A stretch of 64,000 nt of DNA, from contig JAIOJF010000034.1 of NCBI GenBank assembly GCA_019911965.1, positions 1 through 64,000 on the forward strand, read 5' to 3'. Shown piece after piece: positions 16,825 through 28,600 of the stretch (positions within the stretch are counted from its first letter, which is position 1; each line of letters starts with the position of its first letter). Under the pieces are notes generated by a model. That model was not told the DNA's origin, did not search any database, and was given only the letters and a program-made list of their open reading frames with translations. This DNA is from Paracoccaceae bacterium. Its GTDB lineage: Bacteria > Pseudomonadota > Alphaproteobacteria > Rhodobacterales > Rhodobacteraceae. The position numbers and the translations under genes are program-made.

Positions 16825-16838
16825 TTAACGAAAGTCAA
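16825..16838. promoter_or_regulatory. FNR/NNR-type binding site between nirI and nirS
   Basis: TTAACGAAAGTCAA is a TTAAC-N4-GTCAA palindrome of the FNR/DNR/NNR class, and as I recall it is nearly the site between nirI and nirS in Paracoccus. Its centre (16831.5) lies 71 bp before the nirS ATG. A class II activator position (-41.5) would put the nirS transcript start near 16873, leaving about 30 bases of leader. It is also 60 bp from the nirI start and could serve both directions. Confidence 0.75.
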
Positions 16839-16863
16839 GGCACCGGTCAGGCCCAGCCATTAG

Positions 16864-18648
<1,785 letters not shown>

Positions 18649-18656
18649 CGCCTGAC

Positions 18657-18682
18657 GCGGGGGGCCACATCCGGCCCCCCGC
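18657..18682 (+). terminator. Strong stem-loop after nirS (partial terminator or mRNA stabiliser)
   Basis: A perfect 10-bp stem GCGGGGGGCC / GGCCCCCCGC with the six-base loop ACATCC starts eight bases after the nirS stop. No U-run follows. Such a GC-only hairpin between a structural gene and low-abundance biosynthesis genes commonly protects the upstream message from 3' decay and lowers read-through, which would keep NirS far above NirE-N. That role is inference. Confidence 0.6.
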
Positions 18683-18742
18683 ACCCTCCGCGGCCCCATG
18701 CGGCGGCGGACAAACACACTCCAACCGGATACTGGAAAGAAC

Positions 18743-19534
18743 ATGGAACGACGGGGACAGGTTTTTCTGATCGGCGCCGGGCCCGGCGATGTCGAATTGC
18801 TGACATTGAAGGCGGTGCGGATGCTGGCCGAGGCCGACGCCGTTGTCTACGATCGGCTGGTCAGTGCTGAAATCCTGGCCCTGGCACCCGCCGGTGCCCG
18901 CATGGTCGCGGTTGGCAAGGCACCGAAATGCCATACCGTACCGCAACACCGCATCAACGAAATTCTGGCCGAACTGGCCGACGAGGGCCTGACCGTGGCC
19001 CGCTTGAAGGGCGGCGATCCGCTGATCTTCGGGCGCGGCTCGGAAGAAGCGGCCTATCTGCGCACCCGCGGCATCGAGGTCAGCTATTGCCCCGGCATCA
19101 CCGCCGCACAGGGCGCGGCCTCGGTCAGTGGCGTGCCTCTGACGCATCGCGGGCTGGCGACATCGGTGCGCTATGTCACCGGCCACCGCCAGGCCGACCG
19201 CCCGCTTGATCTGGACTGGAAAAGCCTCGCCTCGGGCGATACCACGCTGGTGGTCTATATGGGGGCCGCCAATATCGGCGAGATCGCCATGCGGCTGATG
19301 ACCGAAGGTCTGGCCGGGTCCACGCCGGTGATGGCCATCGCGCATGCCACCAACGCCAACGAGCAGCGCCATTTCTCCACCCTCGATCATATCGGCCCGG
19401 AAATGAAGCGCGCACCGCTGCCTTCGCCCACCCTGTTCTTCATCGGCAAGGTGGTCAGCCTGGCTGCCGAATCCGGCTTTGAGGACGCGTTGCCTGATAT
19501 GGTCCAGAAAGCCGCCCTTGCCGCCAATGCGTAG
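18743..19534 (+). CDS. nirE: Uroporphyrinogen-III C-methyltransferase NirE
   Basis: NirE methylates uroporphyrinogen III at C-2 and C-7 with two SAM to give precorrin-2, the entry to heme d1. The 263-residue protein shows SUMT motifs: VFLIGAGPGDVELLTLKA (about 8-25), VVYDRLVS, VARLKGGDPLIFGRGSEE, PGITAAQGAAS (the signature region) and TLVVYMGAA. It lacks the CysG oxidase/chelatase part, as expected for a dedicated NirE. The ATG at 18743 follows GGAAAGAAC; the frame is open further upstream but without similarity. It overlaps nirC by eight bases. Confidence 0.93.
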   Translation: MERRGQVFLIGAGPGDVELLTLKAVRMLAEADAVVYDRLVSAEILALAPAGARMVAVGKAPKCHTVPQHRINEILAELADEGLTVARLKGGDPLIFGRGSEEAAYLRTRGIEVSYCPGITAAQGAASVSGVPLTHRGLATSVRYVTGHRQADRPLDLDWKSLASGDTTLVVYMGAANIGEIAMRLMTEGLAGSTPVMAIAHATNANEQRHFSTLDHIGPEMKRAPLPSPTLFFIGKVVSLAAESGFEDALPDMVQKAALAANA

Positions 19535-19829
19535 CCTGCTGATCTATCTGGCACTGGCAACCTTTGCCCAAGCCGATGACGCCGCCAGCTTCGACCCGGT
19601 CGCGCTGGAACGCATGGTCCGCCAGGATTGCGGAGCCTGCCACGGCCTGACGCTGAAAGGCGGCCTTGGCCCGGATATTCGCGCCGGTTCGCTGAAGGAC
19701 TGGACGGCGGAAGACCTGCAGGCCATTATCCTCGACGGTCGTCCCGGCACCCCGATGCCACCCTGGCGGCCCCTGATCTCCGAGGTCGAAGCGGCCTGGA
19801 TCGCACAATATCTGCTGGAGCATGAATGA
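19527..19829 (+). CDS. nirC: Small periplasmic c-type cytochrome NirC
   Basis: NirC is a monoheme cytochrome c encoded within nirS clusters; it can donate electrons to cd1 and has been implicated in heme d1 maturation. The 100-residue precursor has a short signal peptide (to about AQA16), the heme site C35-G-A-C38-H39, and a likely methionine ligand in GTPMPPW near residue 71. It starts within the last codons of nirE (ATGCGTAG) and its stop overlaps the nirF start, so translation is coupled. The size matches homologues. Confidence 0.9.
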   Translation: MRSLLIYLALATFAQADDAASFDPVALERMVRQDCGACHGLTLKGGLGPDIRAGSLKDWTAEDLQAIILDGRPGTPMPPWRPLISEVEAAWIAQYLLEHE

Positions 19830-20986
19830 TGCTGAAGCCCGCCATCCTTGCCGCCCTGATCGGGGTCGCTGCCTTGTCGTTTGCAAGCCCGCCCGCTTCG
19901 GCGCAGGCCACGGGCGATCTAGGCGTCGTGATCGAACGCGCCAGCGGATCGCTGCTGGTGATCGACCAGTCCGAACATGCCAGCCTTGGCCGGGTCGAGG
20001 GGCTGGGCGATCTGTCCCATGCCTCGGTCGTCTATTCACCGGATGAACGCTACGCCTACGTCTTCGGGCGCGATGGCGGGCTGAGCAAGGTCGATATCCT
20101 TGAGCGCCGGATCGCGGCCCGGATCATTCAGGGCGGCAATTCCATCGGCGGCGCGATTTCCGACGACGGCCGCCTTGTTGCCGTGTCGAATTATGAACCG
20201 GGTGGCGTGCGGGTTTTCGATGCCGACACGCTGGAGCTGGTGGCCGATATCCCGACTCAATCCAAGACGATCGGGCTGGTGGATATTCCCGGCCGGCGCT
20301 TCGTGTTCACCCTCTGGGATGAGGGCGAGACCTGGATCGCGGATTTCGGTGCCGAGGAGCCCAAAATCACCAAGATCACCGGCATCGGGGATTTTCCCTA
20401 TGATGCCCTGGTAACTGCCGACGGGCGGACCTATATCGCCGGGCTGTTCGGCGAGGATCACTTGACCGCGCTGGACCTCTGGGCCGATACGCCAATGCCG
20501 CGCAAGATACTTGACGGCTACGCCAAGGACCGCGAGGGCCTGCCGGTCTACAAGATGCCGCATCTGGAAGGCTGGGCGCTGGCGGGCGATAACTTCGTGC
20601 TGCCCGCCGTCGGCCAGCACGAGGTTCTCTGGGTCGACAGCCGCAGCCTGCTGGAAACCGGCCGCACCGCAACCCACGGCCAGCCGGTATTCGCGATGGC
20701 ACAGCCGGACGGACGCCGCGTCTGGGTCAATTTCGCGCATCCGCTGAACGACACGATCCAGGTGATCGACACGCTCAGCAAACAGGTGATCCACGAATTC
20801 AAGCCCGGCCCGTCTGTCTTGCACATGGAATTCACCGCCCGCGGCCACGAAATCTGGGTCTCGGTGCGCGATGCCGGGCTGGTCAAGATCTACGACACAC
20901 GTAGCTTCAGGCAGATCGGCGAATTTGCCGCCGACAGCCCCTCGGGCATCTTCTTCACCGCGCGTGCCCATCGCGGAGGGCTGTAA
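19826..20986 (+). CDS. nirF: Heme d1 biosynthesis protein NirF
   Basis: NirF is a periplasmic beta-propeller protein that binds heme d1 or its precursor dihydro-heme d1 and is required before the last steps of d1 synthesis. The 386-residue sequence has a Sec signal peptide ending near ASAQA, no lipobox cysteine (so a soluble form, unlike some pseudomonad lipoproteins), and repeated propeller strands such as ASVVYSPDERYAYVFGRDGG and PVFAMAQPDGRRVWVNFAHP. It resembles the d1 domain of NirS without the cytochrome c part. ATG at 19826 overlaps the nirC stop; a second ATG follows directly. Confidence 0.93.
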   Translation: MMLKPAILAALIGVAALSFASPPASAQATGDLGVVIERASGSLLVIDQSEHASLGRVEGLGDLSHASVVYSPDERYAYVFGRDGGLSKVDILERRIAARIIQGGNSIGGAISDDGRLVAVSNYEPGGVRVFDADTLELVADIPTQSKTIGLVDIPGRRFVFTLWDEGETWIADFGAEEPKITKITGIGDFPYDALVTADGRTYIAGLFGEDHLTALDLWADTPMPRKILDGYAKDREGLPVYKMPHLEGWALAGDNFVLPAVGQHEVLWVDSRSLLETGRTATHGQPVFAMAQPDGRRVWVNFAHPLNDTIQVIDTLSKQVIHEFKPGPSVLHMEFTARGHEIWVSVRDAGLVKIYDTRSFRQIGEFAADSPSGIFFTARAHRGGL

Positions 20987-20989
20987 GCA

Positions 20990-21982
20990 ATGGACCGCCC
21001 GACCGACGATCTGGATCGCCGCATCCTGGACGAATGGCAACGCGATTTCCCGACCGCACCACGCCCGTTCGCGGTGATGGCCGAAGCGCTTGGCATCATC
21101 GAATCCGAAGTGCTGCGCCGCCTGCACCGCCTGCATCAGACCGGCACGATCACCCGGGTCGGTGCAACCTGTGCGCCAAACACGGTATCGGCCTCGACTC
21201 TGGCCGCCATCGCAGTCCCTGACTGGCGTATCGAAGAGGTGGCGCGCATCGTCAACGCCGCCCCCGGCGTCAACCATTCCTATCTGCGCGAACATCAATG
21301 GAATCTCTGGTTCGTCGCCACCGGCCCGGACCGTGCGCATGTCGATGCGGCACTGGCCGGGATCGAAGCGACTTCTGGATTGCGCGTGCTGGATCTGCGG
21401 CTGGAACGCGCCTTCAATATCGACCTTGGCTTCAGCCTGGACGGATCGCGCAAGGCGCTGCCGCCGCCGCGCCCGGTGCGCGCCGATGCCCTGCGCAAGG
21501 GGGATCGTGACATCCTCCAGATCCTGACCAGCGGGCTGCCGCTGGTTGCCGAACCCTATGCCCAGATCGCCAACCGCCTGGGCCGCAGCGAGGATGATAT
21601 CATCACCCGCATCGCCGCCCTGCAGGAGGCCGGCATCATCGCCCGTTTCGGCGTCATCGTGCGCCACCGCGCGCTTGGCTGGCGCTCCAACGCGATGGTG
21701 GTCTGGGATTTGCCAAGTGAGGCGATCGATACTGCCGGCCCGGTGCTGGCGGCGCATCCCGGCGTTACCCTGTGCTATGAACGCCGCCCGGTTGGCGATA
21801 TCTGGCCCTACCGGCTGTATTCGATGATCCACGCCCGCAGCCGCAGCGAAGCGCTGGAAGTCCTTGACGCCGCCAGTGAACTGCCGGTACTTGCCGGGGT
21901 GCCGCACCGCGCGTTGTTCTCGACCCGGTGCTTTCGTCAGCAAGGTGCGCTGATCAAGGAAAGCGGGAGTATCACCGCATGA
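20990..21982 (+). CDS. nirDL: Fused siroheme decarboxylase subunits NirD-NirL
   Basis: The NirDLGH complex removes acetate carboxyls from siroheme at C-12 and C-18 to give 12,18-didecarboxysiroheme. This 330-residue protein contains two Lrp/AsnC-like units: NirD-like about 1-155 (DDLDRRILDEWQRDFP...HQWNLWFVATG) and NirL-like about 165-330 (GDRDILQILTSGLPLVAEPY...DIWPYRLYSMIHA), each a winged helix followed by an alpha-beta sandwich. The fusion is also found in other denitrifiers. Despite the DNA-binding-like fold these are enzymes. Its stop overlaps the nirG start (ATGA). Confidence 0.92.
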   Translation: MDRPTDDLDRRILDEWQRDFPTAPRPFAVMAEALGIIESEVLRRLHRLHQTGTITRVGATCAPNTVSASTLAAIAVPDWRIEEVARIVNAAPGVNHSYLREHQWNLWFVATGPDRAHVDAALAGIEATSGLRVLDLRLERAFNIDLGFSLDGSRKALPPPRPVRADALRKGDRDILQILTSGLPLVAEPYAQIANRLGRSEDDIITRIAALQEAGIIARFGVIVRHRALGWRSNAMVVWDLPSEAIDTAGPVLAAHPGVTLCYERRPVGDIWPYRLYSMIHARSRSEALEVLDAASELPVLAGVPHRALFSTRCFRQQGALIKESGSITA

Positions 21983-22434
21983 CACATATCCCCGACGCCA
22001 CTGACCGGGCCATCCTGAACGCGCTTCAGGAAGGGTTCCCCCTGTCGCCCCGTCCCTTTGCCGAGGCAGCAGCAGGTCTGGGCCTGACCGAAGACGTGCT
22101 GATTTCCCGGCTGGACGCGATGCAGGACGCCGGGCTGATCACCCGCTTCGGCCCGTTCTATGACGCCGAGGCGATGGGCGGCGCGTTCTGCCTCTGTGCA
22201 ATGGCGGTTCCGGCGGATCGCTTCGATGCCGTGGTGGAGCAGGTCAACGCACATGACGAGGTGGCGCATAATTACGAACGCGATCACAAGCTGAACATGT
22301 GGTTCGTGCTGGCCACCGAAAGCAAGGCCGAGATCGACATCGTGGCCGACCGGATCGAGGCCGAAACCGGGCTGGCGGTGCTGCGCTTCCCCAAAGAGGT
22401 GGAGTTCTTCATCGGCTTCAGGGTGGCGGCATGA
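21979..22434 (+). CDS. nirG: Siroheme decarboxylase subunit NirG
   Basis: This 151-residue Lrp/AsnC-like subunit has the winged-helix start TDRAILNALQEGFPLSPRPF and the sandwich domain with AHNYERDHKLNMWFVLATE, which groups it with the NirD/NirG side of the complex (a YxRxxxxNxWF-type motif). It acts with NirDL and NirH in decarboxylating siroheme. Start and stop both overlap neighbours by four bases, so the whole nirDL-G-H run is translationally coupled. Confidence 0.9.
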   Translation: MTHIPDATDRAILNALQEGFPLSPRPFAEAAAGLGLTEDVLISRLDAMQDAGLITRFGPFYDAEAMGGAFCLCAMAVPADRFDAVVEQVNAHDEVAHNYERDHKLNMWFVLATESKAEIDIVADRIEAETGLAVLRFPKEVEFFIGFRVAA

Positions 22435-22919
22435 GGATCGACGCCACCGACCGCACCCTGATCGCCGCCACGCAGGGCGGGCTGCCGCTGGTGGCCGCGC
22501 CCTACGCCGCGCTTGGCACGGTAACCGGCCTGCCCGAGGCCGAGGTGATCGCGCGGCTGTCCGCAATGCAGGAGGCCGGCATCATCCGCCGCATTGCCGT
22601 GGCCCCGAACCATTACCGCCTGGGCATGGTGGCCAACGGCATGTCGGTCTGGGACGTGGCCGATGATCTGGCCGAGGGCCTTGGTGCCAGGGTCGGGGCC
22701 CTGCCCTTCGTCAGTCATTGCTATTTGCGCCCGCGCGCGCGCCCCGACTGGCCCTATAACCTGTTCGCCATGATTCACGGGGCCGATCGCGCCGAGGTCG
22801 AACTGAAACGAACCGAGATCGCCGCCCTTCTGGGCAAGGCCTGCGCGGCAGGCGACATCCTCTATTCCACCCGCATCCTGAAGAAGACCGGGTTGCGGCT
22901 GAAGAAGAAAGCAGGCTGA
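22431..22919 (+). CDS. nirH: Siroheme decarboxylase subunit NirH
   Basis: This 162-residue Lrp/AsnC-like protein resembles the NirL half of NirDL: TDRTLIAATQGGLPLVAAPY at the start, AMQEAGIIRRIAVAPNH in the wing, and VSHCYLRPRARPDWPYNLFAMIHG in the sandwich domain, the CYxRxxxxxWPYNLFxMIH pattern of NirL/NirH. It completes the NirDLGH set. The ATG overlaps the nirG stop. Three bases separate it from nirJ. Confidence 0.9.
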   Translation: MRIDATDRTLIAATQGGLPLVAAPYAALGTVTGLPEAEVIARLSAMQEAGIIRRIAVAPNHYRLGMVANGMSVWDVADDLAEGLGARVGALPFVSHCYLRPRARPDWPYNLFAMIHGADRAEVELKRTEIAALLGKACAAGDILYSTRILKKTGLRLKKKAG

Positions 22920-22922
22920 CCG

Positions 22923-24146
22923 ATGTTCCGATTGTCCCAATACATGCAGCAGCTTGTCACCCCGACGCCGGTTCCGGCACGGCGCGGCAAGGGTCCGGTG
23001 CGCCCGGTGATCATCTGGAACATGACCCGGACCTGCAACCTGAAATGCCGGCATTGCTATACCGTCTCCGCCGACAAGCCGTTTCCCGGCGAGTTGAGTC
23101 ACGAACAGGCGATGGCAACGCTGGCCGATATCGGCACGATGGGTGTTCCCGCCCTTATCCTGTCGGGCGGCGAGCCGCTGGAACGCTTCGATTTCTTCCA
23201 GATCGCCGAGGCAGCGCGCCCGCTGGTGCGCTATCTGGCATTGTCGACCAACGGCACCAAGATCACCGGCGAAACCACCGACCGGATCGCCGATATCGGG
23301 TTTGACTATGTCGGCATCTCGATTGACGGTATCGGCAAGACCAATGACTGGTTCCGTGGTGTTGATGGCGCGTTCGACACCGCCGTGCGCGGCGTGCGCG
23401 AATGCAAATCACGCGGCATCAAGGTGGGCCTGCGCTTCACCATCACCGAGGACAACGGCCACCAACTACCCGACCTGTTGCAGCTTTGCGCCGATGAAGG
23501 CGTGGACAAGTTCTACCTGTCGCATCTGGTCTATGCCGGGCGCGGCGACAAGAACCGTGGCTCGGACGCCGATCATTCCCGCACCCGCGCCGCGCTTGAT
23601 CTGCTGATCGACCGTGCCTGGGCCAGTGCCAATGGCGAGGGGCCGGAAATTGACATCGTCACCGGCAACAACGACGCCGACGCCGTCTATTTCCTGCGAT
23701 GGGCCGAAGATCGGTTCGACGCCGACAAGGTGGCGAACCTGCGCGATCATCTGGTCGCCTGGGGTGGTAACTCGTCCGGGCTGGGGGTCGCCAATATCGA
23801 CACGCAAGGCAAGGTGCATCCCGATACCTACTGGTCCGATTACACCATCGGCTCGGTCAAGGACACGAAGTTCAGCACGCTCTGGACCGGGGACGATCCG
23901 ATGCTGGCGCAACTGCGCCGCCGCCCGCGCCCGCTGAAAGGGCGCTGCGGGGCCTGCACCTACAAGGATGTCTGCGGCGGCAATACCCGCATCCGCGCTT
24001 TGCAACTGACCGGCGATCCCTGGGCCGAAGACCCGGCCTGCTATCTGGACGGTGCCGAAATCGGCGTCGCCGACGCCGATCTTGATCGTCTGACTGTTAC
24101 GCCTTTCCGGGGAAAAAGCCATGATCCGGCACATCGCTTCCTTTAG
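22923..24146 (+). CDS. nirJ: Radical SAM heme d1 biosynthesis protein NirJ
   Basis: NirJ is a radical SAM enzyme that replaces two propionates of didecarboxysiroheme, leading to the keto groups of heme d1. The 407-residue protein has C38-N-L-K-C42-R-H-C45 binding the SAM 4Fe-4S cluster, the SGGEPL glycine motif, and a C-terminal SPASM-like cluster region with [19 protein letters not shown] and a later cysteine in EDPACY. It is cytoplasmic. The last 26 bases overlap nirN in another frame, the largest overlap in this operon. Confidence 0.94.
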   Translation: MFRLSQYMQQLVTPTPVPARRGKGPVRPVIIWNMTRTCNLKCRHCYTVSADKPFPGELSHEQAMATLADIGTMGVPALILSGGEPLERFDFFQIAEAARPLVRYLALSTNGTKITGETTDRIADIGFDYVGISIDGIGKTNDWFRGVDGAFDTAVRGVRECKSRGIKVGLRFTITEDNGHQLPDLLQLCADEGVDKFYLSHLVYAGRGDKNRGSDADHSRTRAALDLLIDRAWASANGEGPEIDIVTGNNDADAVYFLRWAEDRFDADKVANLRDHLVAWGGNSSGLGVANIDTQGKVHPDTYWSDYTIGSVKDTKFSTLWTGDDPMLAQLRRRPRPLKGRCGACTYKDVCGGNTRIRALQLTGDPWAEDPACYLDGAEIGVADADLDRLTVTPFRGKSHDPAHRFL

Positions 24147-25671
24147 CCTGTCCCTGACGCTGCTGGCCGGTGCCGCACTGGCCGACGCCACAGCCGATTA
24201 TGCCGAACATTGCGCCGATTGCCACGGACCGGCACGCCTCGGTGCAATCGGTCCGGCGCTGATCCCGCAGACGCTGGGGCGGATGCGGGGGCCGAATCTC
24301 GACAAGGTGATCGCGGACGGACGCCCGGCCACGCAGATGCCGGCCTTCGCCGATATCCTGTCGCCCGAACAGATCGCCGCCCTTGGCGAATACCTGCAGA
24401 CGCCGCTCGCCGAAGACCCGACCTGGGACATTACCGATATCGACGCCAGCCGCGACATGGTGGCCGATTACCAGCCTGCCGACGCGCCGGTCTTCAGCGG
24501 CGATCCGATGAACATCACGCTGGTGGTGGAAACCGGCGATCACCATGTCAGCGTGCTGGACGGCGACACGTTCGAGGTGCTGGACCGCTTCGCCACGCCG
24601 TTTGCGGTGCATGGCGGGCCGAAATTCTCGCCCGACGGGCGCTTCGTCTTCATCATGTCGCGCGATGGCTGGGTCGAGAAATACGACATCTGGTCCCTGC
24701 AGGAGGTCGGCCGCGTCCGCGCCGGCGTGAACAGCCGCAACATCGCCATGAGCCATGACGGCAAATGGCTGGCGGTGGCCAATTACCTGCCGCGCAGCCT
24801 GACCATCCTGTCCACCGAGGATTTGTCGGTCGCACGCGTGATGCCGGTCGTCGCCAAGGACGGCACCAAATCGCGGGTATCCGCCGTCTATCAGGCACCG
24901 GAGCGCAAATCCTTCATCCTGGCCCTGAAAGACGCGCCGGAAATCTGGGAAGTCGCCACCGACCCGAATGCCGAGCCGGTCTACGAAGGCTTCATCCACA
25001 GCAACGAGAAAGGCATGGTGGAGGCGCTGGCCTCGTCCGAGGGCCTGTTCGCGCGTAAACGGATCGAAATCGCCGGCCCGCTGGACGATTTCTTCTTCAC
25101 GCCCGATTACCGCTTCCTGATCGGGGCGGATCGCGCGGGCGAAAAGGCGGTTGTGGTCAACCTGACGGTCGGGCGCGAGATTGCCGAATTGCCGCTGCCC
25201 GGCATGCCGCATCTCGGCTCCGGCATCTCGTGGATGCGCGGCGGCCACCGGGTGATGGCGACACCGCACCTGAAAGAGGGCAAGCTGTCGATCATCGACA
25301 CCGACACCTGGACGGTGACCGACACGATCACCACCGACGGCCCCGGCTTCTTCCTGCGCAGCCATGAAAACACGCCCTATTTCTGGGCCGACGTGTTCTT
25401 CGGGCCGAACAAGGACGTGATGCATGTGATCGACAAGGCGACACTTCAGATCGTGCGCACCATGCGGCCGGTGCCCGGTGCCACGGTGGCGCATGTGGAG
25501 TTCACCCGCGACGGATCAAAGGCGCTGGTTTCGGTATGGGAGGATGACGGCGCGGTGATCGTCTATGACGCCGTGACGCTGGAGGAAATCACCCGCCTGC
25601 CGATGAAGAAGCCGTCGGGCAAGTACAATGTCTGGAACAAGATCACCTTTTCCGAGGGCACCAGCCACTGA
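24121..25671 (+). CDS. nirN: Dihydro-heme d1 dehydrogenase NirN
   Basis: NirN is a periplasmic NirS paralogue that forms the acrylate double bond of heme d1 as the final step. The 516-residue precursor has a Sec signal (to about ALA21), a cytochrome c domain with C31-A-D-C34-H35, and a d1-type propeller with [21 protein letters not shown] and [23 protein letters not shown]. It closes the operon. Its stop is 21 bp from the convergent tamB stop, with no clear terminator in between. Confidence 0.93.
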   Translation: MIRHIASFSLSLTLLAGAALADATADYAEHCADCHGPARLGAIGPALIPQTLGRMRGPNLDKVIADGRPATQMPAFADILSPEQIAALGEYLQTPLAEDPTWDITDIDASRDMVADYQPADAPVFSGDPMNITLVVETGDHHVSVLDGDTFEVLDRFATPFAVHGGPKFSPDGRFVFIMSRDGWVEKYDIWSLQEVGRVRAGVNSRNIAMSHDGKWLAVANYLPRSLTILSTEDLSVARVMPVVAKDGTKSRVSAVYQAPERKSFILALKDAPEIWEVATDPNAEPVYEGFIHSNEKGMVEALASSEGLFARKRIEIAGPLDDFFFTPDYRFLIGADRAGEKAVVVNLTVGREIAELPLPGMPHLGSGISWMRGGHRVMATPHLKEGKLSIIDTDTWTVTDTITTDGPGFFLRSHENTPYFWADVFFGPNKDVMHVIDKATLQIVRTMRPVPGATVAHVEFTRDGSKALVSVWEDDGAVIVYDAVTLEEITRLPMKKPSGKYNVWNKITFSEGTSH

Positions 25672-25692
25672 GCCTGCCGGGCATTGATGCCG

Positions 25693-28600
25693 TCAGTAGT
25701 CACGCTCGAAAAACACCCCGATGCCGCCGGAATTCTCGGTATCGACGGAGCCGCGCACGGTCACTTCCGGTCCAAGATCGAGGTTGATGCTGACCTTGGC
25801 CTTGCCGCCGGTATCGACCTCGACTTCGGAATAGATGTTCTCCTGCAGATATTTGCCCAGCACGCCCGAAGTGGTGCCGTCATCGCCAGTTTTCAGGTCC
25901 AGATTGTCCACCCCGGCGGCCCGGCGCAGGCGTTCGACGATACCGGCATCGCTGCGCCCGGCCAGTTCCGCCATCGCGCTGGCCAACCGGGTGATCTGCA
26001 ATACCGACAGATTGGCGATATCGCGGCTGAAGATCAGGCGGGCGAGGATTTCATCCTCGGGCAGATCGGGGGTTGAGGACAGCGTGATTTCCGGCGCATC
26101 CGCCGATCCGCTGAGACGCACCCGCGCCTCCAACCCATCGGATTGCGCCTGGGCCGCAAAATCAATTCGCGGGTCCAGCGAGCCGGCGAAGGTCAGCGTG
26201 CCTTCGGTAAGGTTCAACCGCTTGCCAAGAAAATCGAGCCGCCCGCGGATCAGCCGGAAACCGCCGGAGGCAACCACATCGCTGGTGCTGCCGGTCAACA
26301 ACAGATCGCCGCCAAGTTCGGCATCCAGCCCGCGCCCCCGCACGAAAATCCGCCGCGGTGCGCTCAGTTGCAAATTCAGCCCAATCTCGCCGGTGGCCCC
26401 GCCGCTTTGCAGCAATCCCGCCTTTGCCAGCGTGGCGGTCACCGCCGCTGGCGCGTTGCGGTGGCTGATATCGGCCAGCCCGGTCGCCTCGGCCACAACA
26501 GGATTAAGCGTGATGTCAACGCTTCTGGGGGACAGGACGCCACTCAGAACCGCGCCGGTGGCCAGGGTGCCGCCAAGGCTCAGATTGCCGTCCAGTTCTG
26601 TGGAGATCAGCGCGTTATCGCTGTAGCGAAAACCGGACATTTCGATTGCCATGTCCAGCGGCAGATCAGGGGTCAGGCCGACCGAGCCGGATGCCCGAAT
26701 ACTGCCGCCAGCCCGCGCCTGCGCACTTACCGTTACCACCCGGACCGAGCGGCCCTGAAACTCCAATACCGCCGTCACGTCGCCAAGCGACGTGTTCCAT
26801 GTGGACAGGCCAAGCGTCGCATCGCTGACCGTCGCGGTACCATCGAGGATCGGCAAGTCCAAGGGCCCGAGGATGGCCAGATCGAACCGCGCCACGCCAC
26901 CGGCCAGAATATCCGTCTGCCCCAATGCACGCGGCACCAGCGACAAGGGCAATTGCCCGGCAGCGGCCAGTCCCATCTGTTGCGAACCGGGATCAACCCA
27001 GCCCTTGCCCGAGGCGCTGAGGCCGGAACTGTCGGTGATCGCGTAACGCTCGAACGTCACGCGCCCGCCCTGCCAGCCCCCCTTGGCGGAGATATCGGAC
27101 GTGCCCAGCCCGTAGCCCTCCAGCAGAGCCATACCGAAGCCCTTGATATCGGCATCAAACCCGATTGCAGGCTGGCCCAGATCGCCCGTCACGGTGAACG
27201 CACCGTCCAACCGGCCCCTGAGCGCGGTATCCGGCAGAACTTCATTCACCAGTGCCAGCGGCAGGGCAATGGCGGTGCCCGCAAGGTTGTTGGCCTCGCC
27301 CAGCATACCTGCCAGCGTCACCCCCGGCCCGGCATCGCTTTGAAATGCCAGATCAAGGCTTGTCGCCTCCGGGCTGCCCGACAGGCTGGCAGTCAGGCCG
27401 CCCGCACCGCTGAGGGCCGGGGTCAGTTGCGCAAGGTCCGGGAATGCCAGGTCAAGCTGTGCCTCACGGCGATCCGTCGCCAGCCTGCCACTGGCTGTGC
27501 CGGAGATGTGCGGCGTGTTCAGGCCCAGCTTGCGCAGCGTGATGCCGGCCTCGTTGCGCCGCGCTTCGGCGCTGAGGGTCGCCGCCCCGCGCAACAGGCC
27601 GTCAATCCGGTCCTGACCGATTGCCAGGTCCTGCCCTTGCAGGGTGATCAGCCCGTCGAATTGCCCGCTCCACAAATCGGCCCAGCCGTCAAACTGCCCT
27701 TCCGCCGCGCCTGCGGGCGATGCGGAGGCAAAGAAGGCATCGAGCCATCGCAGATCGTCGCTCCGCAACGAGACATTGCCAGTGAACACCGGCCCGCCGA
27801 TCCCGCCACCGGCAACAAGGTTTAGCCGGTCCGAGCTTAACCGCAGATTGTCCAGCACCAATGGCGCGCCAGCGGTCCAGTGCCAGGCCAGATGCCCGGT
27901 GGCCTGAGGTGCCAGGGCGGCCAATACGTGATCGGACGGCGCGCTCACGCCATCAATCTTCAGCGCGGTATCACCGGTAAATATCGCGGCCAGACCAGCG
28001 GTGTCGTCAAACACGCCGCCTCCGGTGATATCCAGCCGCGCCACCCGGGCATCATCCAGCCGGACCTGCCGCGCGGCGATGCTGGCGGTCCAGGTATTGT
28101 CGGCGTTCCGGTCGTAATCCAGATCGAGCGAGGCCAGCGAGAGTGCGAACCGCCCGCCACCGAACGGCAGCACCAGTTCCTCGGCCACCGGCCGACCCAG
28201 CCGTCCGGTCAGGCCTAGGGTTTCCGGATAACCGTTGGCAGCGGTCGTCAGGTGGCCCCGCAGCATCGCGCCGCCGGTTTCCAGCCGGAATTCCGGCACC
28301 GAGATCCCGCCGTCTGTTCGCCGCAGAACCTGCGCCTGAAGCTGGCTGTCTCCGGCAAAGAAGGGCTGCGCATAGTCCGGCAGAAGTGCGGCGATGGCCC
28401 CGCCCAGGGTCAGGTCGGCGCTGTAGCCGTCAGGCCCGCGAAACAGCCGGACATCGCCCGCAACAACCTCGGCCTGATCGGCACTCAGCGACAGGGCAAC
28501 ATTCATGTCATCCAGCGGCCCGGCCCCGGCGATTTTCAATGCCAGCGGCGGCGTGCCGGGCAGGCCAAGCGCGCGCGCCAGCAAGCCGCCCGCCGGTTCG

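Noticed and set aside
20990-22919. Cluster of Lrp/AsnC transcription regulators
   Set aside because: Despite the winged-helix fold, position inside nirSECF-JN and the NirD/L/G/H motifs identify siroheme decarboxylase subunits.
26143-27825. 560-codon open frame opposite tamB
   Set aside because: Composition is that of an antisense shadow; tamB on the other strand has clear signal anchor and DUF490 features.
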